From an uncultured Lachnospiraceae bacterium (lineage in GTDB: Bacteria > Bacillota_A > Clostridia > Lachnospirales > Lachnospiraceae): a stretch of 20,571 nucleotides of DNA. Shown piece by piece: positions 14,391 through 20,571 of this stretch (its first letter is position 1; each line of letters starts with the position of its first letter). The translations under genes were made by a program, and so were the position numbers. The stretch spans positions 1 to 20,571 of the forward strand of contig CADBNG010000122.1 in assembly GCA_902795985.1 (NCBI GenBank), in the 5' to 3' direction. The notes below the pieces were generated by a model, which worked only from the letters and a program-made list of their open reading frames with translations, did no database searches and was not told the origin of the DNA.

Positions 14391-16628
14391 ATGGGGGAAA
14401 GAATTGTTCCCGTCACCGGACAGAATAACTGCGGCGGCCGCTGCCTTCTGTATGCTCATGTACAGGACGGCCGGGTCGTCCGCATGTCCACCCCGGCGCC
14501 GTCGGAACGGCCGGGGCTTCCTTCGTTTACAGCCTGCGCACGGGGACTGAATTACCATAAGACGTTTCTGAATGAGCAGCGTCTGCGGCAGCCCATGATC
14601 CGGACGGGGGAACGGGGGGAAGGAGCGTTTGCCCCGATCAGCTGGGAAGAGGCCCTGGATGAAATCGCCGGACGCTGGATCCGGATCCGGGATCAATACG
14701 GCCCGGCCTCCCGTTTTGTCTGTTATTCTACCGGCGTCAGCGCCGTTCTCAGTCCGGAACAGCTCGTGAAGCGTCTCCTGAGCCTGGACGGCGGCTTTCT
14801 GGATTCCTACAACAATTATTCCAACGCCTGTATTGAACACGCAAGCGCCCTGATGTACGGCACAGGCTGTACCGGGAGCAGTCCTTCCACCTGGCCGGAC
14901 AGCCGGATGATCCTTCTTTCGGGACACAATCCGGCGGAAAGCCGGTTTGACAGCTGTACCCTGTATTATCTGAAAAAAGCCGTGGAGAACGGGGTTCCCG
15001 TTATATCGGTCGATCCGCGGCGAAGCGATACGATCGATGCGCTGGGAGCCCGGTGGATCCCGATCCGCCCGGCGACGGACAGCGCCCTGTTCGATGCCAT
15101 GGCTCTGACCGTATGGAAAGAAGGCCTGGCCGATAAAGCGTTTCTGGACCGCTGCTGCATCGGCTTTGATGAAGAACATCTGCCGGAGGGGGCTCCGGAA
15201 GGGGCGAGCGTATTGTCCTGGCTGACCGGAAAGACCGACGGAGTGGAAAAGACACCGGAATGGGCAGAGACCATTACCGGTATTCCAGCGGAGGAGATCC
15301 GGGAACTTGCCGTTTTATACGGAACGGCCAAACCAGCGGCATTGATACAGGGTTACGGGGCGCAGCGTCACGCTTACGGTGAACAAAGCGCAAGAGGAGC
15401 CATTTTACTGGCCTGCATGACCGGCAATGTGGGAGTCCCCGGCGGCTGGGCTGCCGGAACCGGCTATACGCCTTCTCCGTTCCGGCTGGGCATGCCTTTC
15501 GTGAAGAATCCCGTAAGAGAGAGAATACCGGTGTTTCGCTGGACGGATGCCGTGGACCACGGCAGAAGCATGACGACTCTTCAGGGCGTGACCGGCGGGG
15601 AACGGCTGACTTCCGATATTAAAATGATTTTCAGCCTGGCGGGCAATACCCTGATCAACCAGCACAGCGACATCAACCGGACCGCTGCGCTGCTGCGGGA
15701 TACGGATAAATGTGAGTTTATCCTGGCCAGCGATCTGTTCCTGACGCCCAGCGCGAAATTTGCCGACATCCTTCTGCCGGGCGTTTCCATGTTCGAGTGT
15801 GAAAACATTACGGCGTCCTGGCATTTCGGCGGACGGATCGGTTACTCGTCCAAAGCCGTGGAGCCCCTTTATGAAAGCCGGTTTGAATACGACTGGCTGG
15901 CGGATCTTTCGGAACGGCTGGGGCTGTACCGGGAATTTACCTGGGGCAGGACGAAGGAAAAATGGCTGGAACAGATTCTGGACGGGGCCCGGGCGGACGA
16001 CCCGGAGATCCCGGATCTTGGGACACTGAAAGAGATCGGTCTCTGGGAAAAGCCGGAGGAGCGCCCGTACATTGCTTTTGAAAAAGAAGCGGCGGATCCG
16101 CAAAGATATCCTTTCCCGACCCGGAGCGGGCGGATCGAACTCTATTCCGCGGCAGCGGCCGGGATGGAATTTGAAGAACCTTTCCCGCCGATCCCGCGCT
16201 ACATGGAACCGCCCGAAGGTCCGCAGGATCCGAAAAGGGAACAGTACCCCCTCCAGCTGATCGGCTGGCATACGAAACGCCGCTGCCACAGCATTCATGA
16301 TAATAACGGGGAAATGGAAAAAATCGATCCCCAGCGCGTCTGGATGCATCCGGAAGACGCGGGGGAAAGGGGAGTGGAAGAGGGAGATGCCGTGCTGGTT
16401 TATAATGAGCGGGGAAAAATGATCCTGCCGGCGCATATCACGGAACGGATCCTTAAAGGAACGGCCGCGGCAGCCCAGGGAGCCTGGTACTCCCCGGATG
16501 AAAACGGAGTCTGCCGCCGCGGGTCGATCAACGTGCTGACTTCACAGCATCCCACACCGCTTGCCCGGGGCAATCCCCAGCATACGAATCTTGTGCAGAT
16601 TGTCCGTGCGGAGAATGGAGAAAGATAA
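14391..16628 (+). CDS. Molybdopterin-dependent oxidoreductase, DMSO reductase family (DmsA-like catalytic subunit)
   Basis: From the ATG at 14391 the protein has 745 residues. AGGGGA lies about 10 bases upstream; an ATG at 14340 would add 17 residues and overlap the epimerase gene. N-terminal Fe-S motif: GQNNCGGRC with Cys14 and Cys18, then ACARG with Cys49. The first cysteine expected at residue 10 is Gly. SYNNYSNAC places Ser144 at the Mo-ligand position of DmsA-type enzymes. Further family signatures are LLSGHNPAE, VISVDPRRSDT, LIQGYGAQRH, MTGNVGVPGG, FADILLPGVSMFECENI and the C-terminal dinucleotide-binding segment TSQHPTPLARGN. No Tat signal is present, so it is probably cytoplasmic. No DmsB or DmsC follows. 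The substrate (S- or N-oxide, or other) is unknown. Confidence 0.9.
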   Translation: MGERIVPVTGQNNCGGRCLLYAHVQDGRVVRMSTPAPSERPGLPSFTACARGLNYHKTFLNEQRLRQPMIRTGERGEGAFAPISWEEALDEIAGRWIRIRDQYGPASRFVCYSTGVSAVLSPEQLVKRLLSLDGGFLDSYNNYSNACIEHASALMYGTGCTGSSPSTWPDSRMILLSGHNPAESRFDSCTLYYLKKAVENGVPVISVDPRRSDTIDALGARWIPIRPATDSALFDAMALTVWKEGLADKAFLDRCCIGFDEEHLPEGAPEGASVLSWLTGKTDGVEKTPEWAETITGIPAEEIRELAVLYGTAKPAALIQGYGAQRHAYGEQSARGAILLACMTGNVGVPGGWAAGTGYTPSPFRLGMPFVKNPVRERIPVFRWTDAVDHGRSMTTLQGVTGGERLTSDIKMIFSLAGNTLINQHSDINRTAALLRDTDKCEFILASDLFLTPSAKFADILLPGVSMFECENITASWHFGGRIGYSSKAVEPLYESRFEYDWLADLSERLGLYREFTWGRTKEKWLEQILDGARADDPEIPDLGTLKEIGLWEKPEERPYIAFEKEAADPQRYPFPTRSGRIELYSAAAAGMEFEEPFPPIPRYMEPPEGPQDPKREQYPLQLIGWHTKRRCHSIHDNNGEMEKIDPQRVWMHPEDAGERGVEEGDAVLVYNERGKMILPAHITERILKGTAAAAQGAWYSPDENGVCRRGSINVLTSQHPTPLARGNPQHTNLVQIVRAENGER

Positions 16629-16637
16629 ATAAAGTGC

Positions 16638-16681
16638 TTCAGAAGCGGACGCCGCCGCTGTTCCGTCCGCTGCATTCTGAA
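16638..16681 (+). terminator. Stem-loop after the molybdoenzyme gene (possible end of the long operon)
   Basis: AGCGGACG (16644-16651) pairs perfectly with CGTCCGCT (16664-16671). The flanking TTCAGA (16638-16643) and TCTGAA (16676-16681) extend the stem across a small bulge. It starts 10 bases after the TAA of the molybdoenzyme gene. There is no run of T after it, so it may be a weak or factor-dependent terminator, or a 3'-end stabiliser. Confidence 0.4.
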
Positions 16682-16726
16682 TCAGCCGGTTTCACAAATA
16701 TCGGATTTCTGCGGGAATAACGTATG

Positions 16727-16751
16727 AAAAAACCACCGGCTCAGCCGGTGG
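16727..16751 (-). terminator. Intrinsic terminator of rpmB
   Basis: Read on the minus strand, CCACCGGC and GCCGGTGG form a perfect 8-bp GC-rich stem with a TGA loop (16733-16751), followed by six T (16727-16732). It lies 27 bases after the rpmB stop. The form is that of a canonical rho-independent terminator. In the plus direction the stem has A before it but few T after it, so it works best for rpmB. Confidence 0.85.
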
Positions 16752-16777
16752 TCCTGGTTCTTGAATAAGGGAGCGTA

Positions 16778-16966
16778 TTATGCGCGCTCTACGTAGCCGC
16801 TCTTCAGGCAGGAAGTACAGATGTACATCTTTTTCGTTCCGCCGCCTTCACATACAACACGTACATGCTTGATGTTAGGCTTGAACATCTTGTTGGATCT
16901 TCTATGAGAATGGCTGACGTTGTTACCAAAGTACACGCCTTTTCCGCATATTGTACATTTAGCCAT
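16778..16966 (-). CDS. rpmB: 50S ribosomal protein L28
   Basis: The 62-residue L28 is a small protein of the large ribosomal subunit. The start at 16966 is fixed by a textbook AAGGAGGTG site five bases upstream (16972-16980); the open frame runs further upstream but that part does not resemble L28. The protein starts MAKCTICGKGVYFGNNVSHSHRRSNKMF and ends KSGYVERA. Cys4 and Cys7 (CTIC) and Cys50 and Cys53 (CTSC) form a four-cysteine zinc ribbon, so this is the zinc-binding form of L28. Zinc-free paralogs exist in some bacteria for zinc limitation. It is monocistronic, divergent from the asp23 gene, as in Bacillus rpmB-yloU. Confidence 0.97.
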   Translation of the reverse strand: MAKCTICGKGVYFGNNVSHSHRRSNKMFKPNIKHVRVVCEGGGTKKMYICTSCLKSGYVERA

Positions 16967-16992
16967 GATTGCACCTCCTTCACAAAAAGTAT

Positions 16993-17012
16993 GAGCCCGG
17001 CTGTCCCGGCTC
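16993..17012 (-). other. Hairpin in the rpmB 5' leader
   Basis: GAGCC and GGCTC pair, with an inner GG/CC pair after one mismatch and a four-base loop, about 13 bases upstream of the Shine-Dalgarno site. The rpmB leader is roughly 50 bases long if the promoter at 17025-17053 is right. The hairpin could affect translation or mRNA stability. I do not recognise it as a known ribosomal protein leader. Confidence 0.35.
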
Positions 17013-17024
17013 GCAGCAAATGGT

Positions 17025-17053
17025 ATTTTAACAGAAGTAAAACGGTTTTGCAA
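17025..17053 (-). promoter_or_regulatory. Sigma-A-type promoter of rpmB
   Basis: On the minus strand TTGCAA (-35, 17048-17053) is 17 bases from TAAAAT (-10, 17025-17030), a five-of-six match to TATAAT. A perfect TATAAT also occurs at 17060-17065 on this strand but has no good -35. Either would give a short leader for rpmB. Confidence 0.55.
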
Positions 17054-17103
17054 GAAGAAATTATACGCGATTAAAACTTCTTTTCTTTTTCCAGTGGATG
17101 GTT

Positions 17104-17109
17104 TATACT
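17104..17109 (+). promoter_or_regulatory. -10 element of the asp23 (yloU) promoter
   Basis: TATACT lies 32 bases before the asp23 ATG, which fits a start site near 17116. The -35 region about 17 bases upstream is a T/C-rich tract (TTTTCTTTTT) with a poor match to TTGACA. Promoter strength is therefore uncertain, but the 175-base divergent gap must contain one. Confidence 0.4.
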
Positions 17110-17141
17110 GATTAAACATATGACATAGGAGGAGTCAGCTG

Positions 17142-17498
17142 ATGAAAGGACGAATGGATACGGAACTGGGACAGGTCATGATTGATCCCGACGTGATCGC
17201 TTCTTACGCCGGCAGCGTGGCCTGCGAGTGCTTCGGCATCGTTGGAATGGCTGCAGTGAATATGAGAGACGGCATCGTCCGTCTGCTCAGGAGAGACAGT
17301 CTCAAGCACGGAATCAACGTTACGATACAAAACAACAGGATCACGCTGGATTTCCACGTTATCCTGGCCTATGGCATTACGATTTCCGCTGTTGCGGAAA
17401 ACCTGATCAGCAATGTCAAATATCAGGTCGAGGAGTTTACGGGGATGAAGATCGAGAAGGTCAACGTCTTTGTGGACGGTGTGCGTGTAATAGACTGA
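17142..17498 (+). CDS. Asp23/Gls24 family protein (YloU-like)
   Basis: The product has 118 residues, normal for the short form of the family. It has the typical start GQVMIDPDVIASYAGSVACECFGIVGMA, the central GINVTIQNNRITLDFHVILAYG and the terminal NLISNVKYQVEEFTGMKIEKVNVFVDGVRV. Members are small alpha/beta proteins often linked to membrane or envelope stress; staphylococcal Asp23 is anchored at the membrane by a partner. YloU's own role is unknown. AGGAGG at 17127-17132 precedes the ATG by nine bases. It is followed by the YloV/FakA-like gene, the same pair as in Bacillus, and the two are likely co-transcribed. Confidence 0.93.
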   Translation: MKGRMDTELGQVMIDPDVIASYAGSVACECFGIVGMAAVNMRDGIVRLLRRDSLKHGINVTIQNNRITLDFHVILAYGITISAVAENLISNVKYQVEEFTGMKIEKVNVFVDGVRVID

Positions 17499-17520
17499 AC
17501 CTGGATTGGAGGACGATCAA

Positions 17521-19242
17521 TTGTCTTTTAAAGCAGTAGATGCCGGCATGATCAAAAAGTATTTTCTTGCCGGCGCGAGAAATCTGGAAGCGAACCGGGA
17601 ATGGGTGGACGAACTCAATGTGTTCCCTGTCCCGGACGGCGATACCGGAACGAATATGACCATGACGCTTCTTTCGGCCGTGAACGAGGTTTCACAGGTC
17701 ACGGATCCCGATATGGAAAGCGTATGCAAGGCGATCTCCAAAGGATCGCTGCGCGGGGCGCGGGGCAACTCGGGGGTTATTCTTTCCCAGCTGCTGCGCG
17801 GATTCACAAGGAGCGCGCAGAATTCAGCTGAACTGACCATTCCCGATGTGGCCGAAGGCTTTGCCAAGGCGGTGGAGACCGCTTATAAAGCGGTTATGAA
17901 GCCGAAAGAAGGCACGATTCTGACCGTAGCCCGGGAAATGGCGGAAAAAGGGAGCGAGCTGGCCGGAGCGGGTCTCTCCGCGGAGGATTATCTTGATGCG
18001 GTGATCAGACAGGGAGAAGACACGCTGGCAAGAACGCCGGATATGCTTCCGGTCCTGAAGCAGGCGAATGTCGTGGACGCCGGCGGACAGGGACTGATCC
18101 TGTTCCTGAAGGGCATACATGCCTGCATGCTCGGCAAAACGCCGGAGATCGATGAGGAAATCCGCAATGCCGCGGCGAAAATGAACAAAACGGCCCAGAA
18201 ATCCGCCCCCGCAGCAGCGGAAGCGGAGATTAAATTCGGCTATTGCACCGAATTTATCATCAACCTGGTAAAACCGGTACCGGATGAACAGATTGCGGGC
18301 CTTAAGGAATTCCTGGACGGCATGGGAGATTCCATCGTCCTTGTGGCGGACGACGAGTTTATCAAGATCCACGTCCACACGAATGAGCCGGGCACCGTTC
18401 TGCAGAAGGCCCTGACCTTCGGGGAGATGACCCGCATCAAGATCGACAATATGCGCGAGGAGCACAGAGAGCTTCTCGGACTCGGCGGGGCGGCGCTGGA
18501 CGGTTCTCCGGACGTGGTGAAACCCGCGGCCGGGGAAAAGAAAGATGACGCGCTGCAGCCCGCTCCGGTGATGGAAGAGCCGAAGGATTACGGATTTATT
18601 TCCGTAGCGGCCGGCGAAGGGTTCGGATCGATTTTCCGGGACCTGAACGTGGATATCGTAATCTCCGGCGGACAGACCATGAACCCCAGCACCGATGATT
18701 TCCTGGAAGCGATTGGGAAGATCAATGCCCGGACCATTTTCATCCTTCCGGATAATTCCAATATCATTCTTGCCGCGAATCAGGCGGCGGATCTGACGGA
18801 GGACAAAAAGGTTATCGTGATTCCGTCGAAAACGGTTCCCCAGGGAATTACGGCCATGCTGTTCTTTGACGCTTCCCTTTCGGCCGAAGAGAACGAGACT
18901 TCGATGAAGGAAATGATCGCCACCGTTAAAACCGTTTCGGTGACCTATGCGATCCGCGACTCGTTCCTGAACGGTCACGAGATTCACGAAGGGGATATTA
19001 TGGCCGTCGGCGACGAAGGCATCCTGGCCGTCGGGAACGACATCACGGAAGTCGCGATGGAAGGCACCCGGCTGATGGTCGACGACGAGACCGGACTGAT
19101 CAGCATTTATTACGGCGAAGGCTTTGATGAGGCCGGGGCCGGTGCTCTTGCCGAACGCCTGAAGGGAAGCGATATCTACTGTGATATTGAAGTGCATCAT
19201 GGCGGACAGCCGGTGTATTACTGCGTTATTTCGGTGGAGTAA
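17521..19242 (+). CDS. DhaL-domain protein, FakA / YloV-like (fatty acid kinase catalytic subunit family)
   Basis: FakA phosphorylates fatty acids held by FakB (DegV-fold) proteins for phospholipid synthesis. The TTG at 17521 is chosen: GGAGG (17508-17512) lies eight bases before it, giving 573 residues, near the usual length. The N-terminal DhaL domain has PVPDGDTGTNM with Asp39 and Asp41 as metal/ATP ligands, then SLRGARGNSGVILSQLLRGF and VVDAGGQGLI. The middle domain has the EFIINL and SIVLVADDEFIKIHVHTNEPG segments. After an Ala/Pro/Lys-rich linker (about 340-355) comes the C-terminal domain (SVAAGEGFGSIF, VISGGQTMNPSTDDF, FILPDNSNIILAANQAA). No fakB lies beside it. The gene follows asp23 after 22 bases. 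Confidence 0.9.
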   Translation: MSFKAVDAGMIKKYFLAGARNLEANREWVDELNVFPVPDGDTGTNMTMTLLSAVNEVSQVTDPDMESVCKAISKGSLRGARGNSGVILSQLLRGFTRSAQNSAELTIPDVAEGFAKAVETAYKAVMKPKEGTILTVAREMAEKGSELAGAGLSAEDYLDAVIRQGEDTLARTPDMLPVLKQANVVDAGGQGLILFLKGIHACMLGKTPEIDEEIRNAAAKMNKTAQKSAPAAAEAEIKFGYCTEFIINLVKPVPDEQIAGLKEFLDGMGDSIVLVADDEFIKIHVHTNEPGTVLQKALTFGEMTRIKIDNMREEHRELLGLGGAALDGSPDVVKPAAGEKKDDALQPAPVMEEPKDYGFISVAAGEGFGSIFRDLNVDIVISGGQTMNPSTDDFLEAIGKINARTIFILPDNSNIILAANQAADLTEDKKVIVIPSKTVPQGITAMLFFDASLSAEENETSMKEMIATVKTVSVTYAIRDSFLNGHEIHEGDIMAVGDEGILAVGNDITEVAMEGTRLMVDDETGLISIYYGEGFDEAGAGALAERLKGSDIYCDIEVHHGGQPVYYCVISVE

Positions 19243-19254
19243 ACAGTTAAGCGA

Positions 19255-20571
19255 ATGGAAAAGAACCGCTCATCGAATGCCCTTTTGAACGGAGAAAAGC
19301 TCTCTGTTTTAAAGGGCATCGGCGAAAAGAGTGAAAAGCTGTTTGAGAAGGTCGGCGTGACCAGTCTCAATCAGCTTCTTCATTTTTATCCGAGAGCCTA
19401 CGATCCCTACGGCCGGGCCGTCTCTCTGGACGAACTGAAAAGCGGGGAGAAAATGGCGGTCCGTATTACGGTGACAAAGGCGCCGACCCTCCGTACCGGA
19501 GGACGGACGCCGGTGACAATCCTGACCGTTCAGCAGGACTTCCAGCTGCTGGAGGTGATCTGGTACCATCTCCCTTATCTCCGGAAAGTCTTAAAGCGGG
19601 GCGCGGTCTTTGTGCTGCGCGGCGTTGTGACGAGACGGACCGGACGCTGGCATATGGAGCATCCGGAGATTTTTACGCCGGCCGCGTATGAGGCCGTTGA
19701 GAGCTCGGTGCAGCCGGTTTATCCGCTGACGGCCGGCCTCTCCAATAAAACCGTTCAGAAAGCGGTCCGCCAGATTTTTGAACGGTATGAAATCGACGAT
19801 TATCTGCCCGAATCTCTTCGCCGGGAGCAATCCTTATGTGTCAGGAGCGAAGCGCTTTACAATATCCACTTTCCCCGGGATACGGAGCGGCTCCGGCAGG
19901 CGAGGAACCGGATCATCTTTGATGAATTCCTTCTTTTCCTTCTCGGAATCCGTTTACTGCGCCGGAGCGAAGAACAGGCCGAAGGGTTTTCCGTTATAGA
20001 CGTTTCCGTTGTGGACGAAGTTCAGTCCGCGCTGCCTTATGAACTGACGAACGCCCAGAAAAGGGTACTGGACGAACTGCTGGACGACGTGAAAAACGGC
20101 CGGCTGATGAATCGCCTGATTCAGGGCGACGTGGGCAGCGGAAAAACGATCCTCTGCTTCCTGATGATGCTGGTGATGTGCCGGAACGGTGCGCAGAGCG
20201 TTCTTATGGCGCCGACCGAAGTGCTGGCAGTACAGCATTACCGTTCCCTTTGTTCCCTGATCGGGCAGGTCTGCCCACAGGCCGGACTCCCGGTTCTGCT
20301 GACCGGATCATGCACGGCGAAGGAAAAAAGGGAAATTTATGAAGGCATACGAAGCGGCCGGACGAAGATGATCATCGGGACGCACGCCCTGATCCAGGAA
20401 AAGGTGGAATATCACCGGCTCGCCCTGGTTATTACGGATGAACAGCACCGTTTCGGCGTGCGGCAGAGAAGCACGCTTGGAGAAAAGGGAAAACAGGACG
20501 GGATGCAGCCCCATGTCCTGGTCCTGAGCGCGACGCCTATACCGAGGACACTTGCCATCATAATGTACGGA
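19255..20571 (+). CDS. recG: ATP-dependent DNA helicase RecG, N-terminal two thirds (3' end outside window)
   Basis: RecG remodels stalled replication forks and branched DNA. The frame is open from the ATG at 19255 to the window end, giving 439 residues. The N-terminus LNGEKLSVLKGIGEKSEKLFEKVGVTSLNQLLHFYPRAYD is the usual RecG start. The wedge/OB domain follows, with TKAPTLRTGGRTPVTILTV and YPLTAGLSNKTVQKAV. Helicase motifs: ELTNAQKRVLDELLDDV, Walker A QGDVGSGKT, motif Ia MAPTEVLAVQHY, IIGTHALIQ, motif II DEQHRFGV and motif III SATPIPRTLA. The second RecA-like domain is missing only because the window ends. Spacing to the previous gene is 12 bases, without a clear Shine-Dalgarno site. In Bacillus the sdaAB/sdaAA genes lie between yloV and recG; they are absent here. 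Confidence 0.95.
   Translation, partial: MEKNRSSNALLNGEKLSVLKGIGEKSEKLFEKVGVTSLNQLLHFYPRAYDPYGRAVSLDELKSGEKMAVRITVTKAPTLRTGGRTPVTILTVQQDFQLLEVIWYHLPYLRKVLKRGAVFVLRGVVTRRTGRWHMEHPEIFTPAAYEAVESSVQPVYPLTAGLSNKTVQKAVRQIFERYEIDDYLPESLRREQSLCVRSEALYNIHFPRDTERLRQARNRIIFDEFLLFLLGIRLLRRSEEQAEGFSVIDVSVVDEVQSALPYELTNAQKRVLDELLDDVKNGRLMNRLIQGDVGSGKTILCFLMMLVMCRNGAQSVLMAPTEVLAVQHYRSLCSLIGQVCPQAGLPVLLTGSCTAKEKREIYEGIRSGRTKMIIGTHALIQEKVEYHRLALVITDEQHRFGVRQRSTLGEKGKQDGMQPHVLVLSATPIPRTLAIIMYG

Noticed and set aside
16967..17119. N-terminal extension of L28 to 113 residues
   Set aside because: The strong AAGGAGGTG site and family length fix the start at 16966; the extension covers the promoter and leader.
17824..19200. 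Minus-strand frame of 458 codons opposite the FakA-like gene
   Set aside because: His/Arg/Phe-rich shadow of a gene with clear DhaL motifs.

Overview
The window reads as chromosomal DNA from a Gram-positive clostridium, most likely of the Lachnospiraceae or a close relative. The evidence is the gene order ruvA-ruvB-zapA-U32 peptidase, a YtfI/GerW (YtfJ) sporulation pair, and the rpmB / asp23 (yloU) / fakA-like (yloV) / recG block known from Firmicutes. Shine-Dalgarno sites are strong and purine-rich, some starts are GTG or TTG, and GC content is fairly high. There are no tRNA or rRNA genes, CRISPR arrays, insertion sequences or phage genes. The DNA looks like core genome, with one accessory-looking block at about 10.7-16.6 kb.

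Layout: (1) 1-467 is the 3' end of a gene for an extracellular protein with fibronectin-III-like repeats. (2) 468-640 is a convergent intergenic stretch with a 68-bp tandem repeat whose units form REP-like hairpins. (3) 641-1699, minus strand, encodes a YprB-like DEDD exonuclease. (4) 1904-16628 is one uninterrupted plus-strand run of 14 closely packed or overlapping genes, probably an operon or a few nested ones. It starts with Holliday-junction branch migration (ruvA, ruvB) and continues with cell division (zapA) and a U32 peptidase-family protein of the RNA-hydroxylation type. Next come a SEDS glycosyltransferase and its class B penicillin-binding protein, a small unknown protein, a DUF2953 membrane protein and a GerW-family sporulation protein. 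The run ends with a molybdenum-related block: XdhC, a MocA-like nucleotidyltransferase, a histidine phosphatase-HD fusion, an NAD-dependent epimerase and a DMSO-reductase-family molybdoenzyme. (5) 16727-16966, minus strand, holds rpmB (zinc-ribbon L28) with its own terminator and promoter. (6) 17142 to the end, plus strand, holds an Asp23/YloU protein, a FakA/YloV-like DhaL-domain protein and the first two thirds of recG, which runs off the window.

The SEDS and PBP genes overlap and form a plausible peptidoglycan polymerase/transpeptidase pair, with the division protein ZapA upstream. XdhC and MocA normally serve xanthine-dehydrogenase-type enzymes, by inserting modified Mo cofactor and by making the cytosine dinucleotide form. 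Here their only enzyme neighbour is a DMSO-reductase-family protein. That protein lacks the first cysteine of the usual N-terminal iron-sulfur site, has no Tat signal, and has no electron-transfer subunit beside it. This mismatch, with a phosphatase-HD fusion and an epimerase in between, is the most unusual feature of the window. No wholly new system can be proved from sequence alone.
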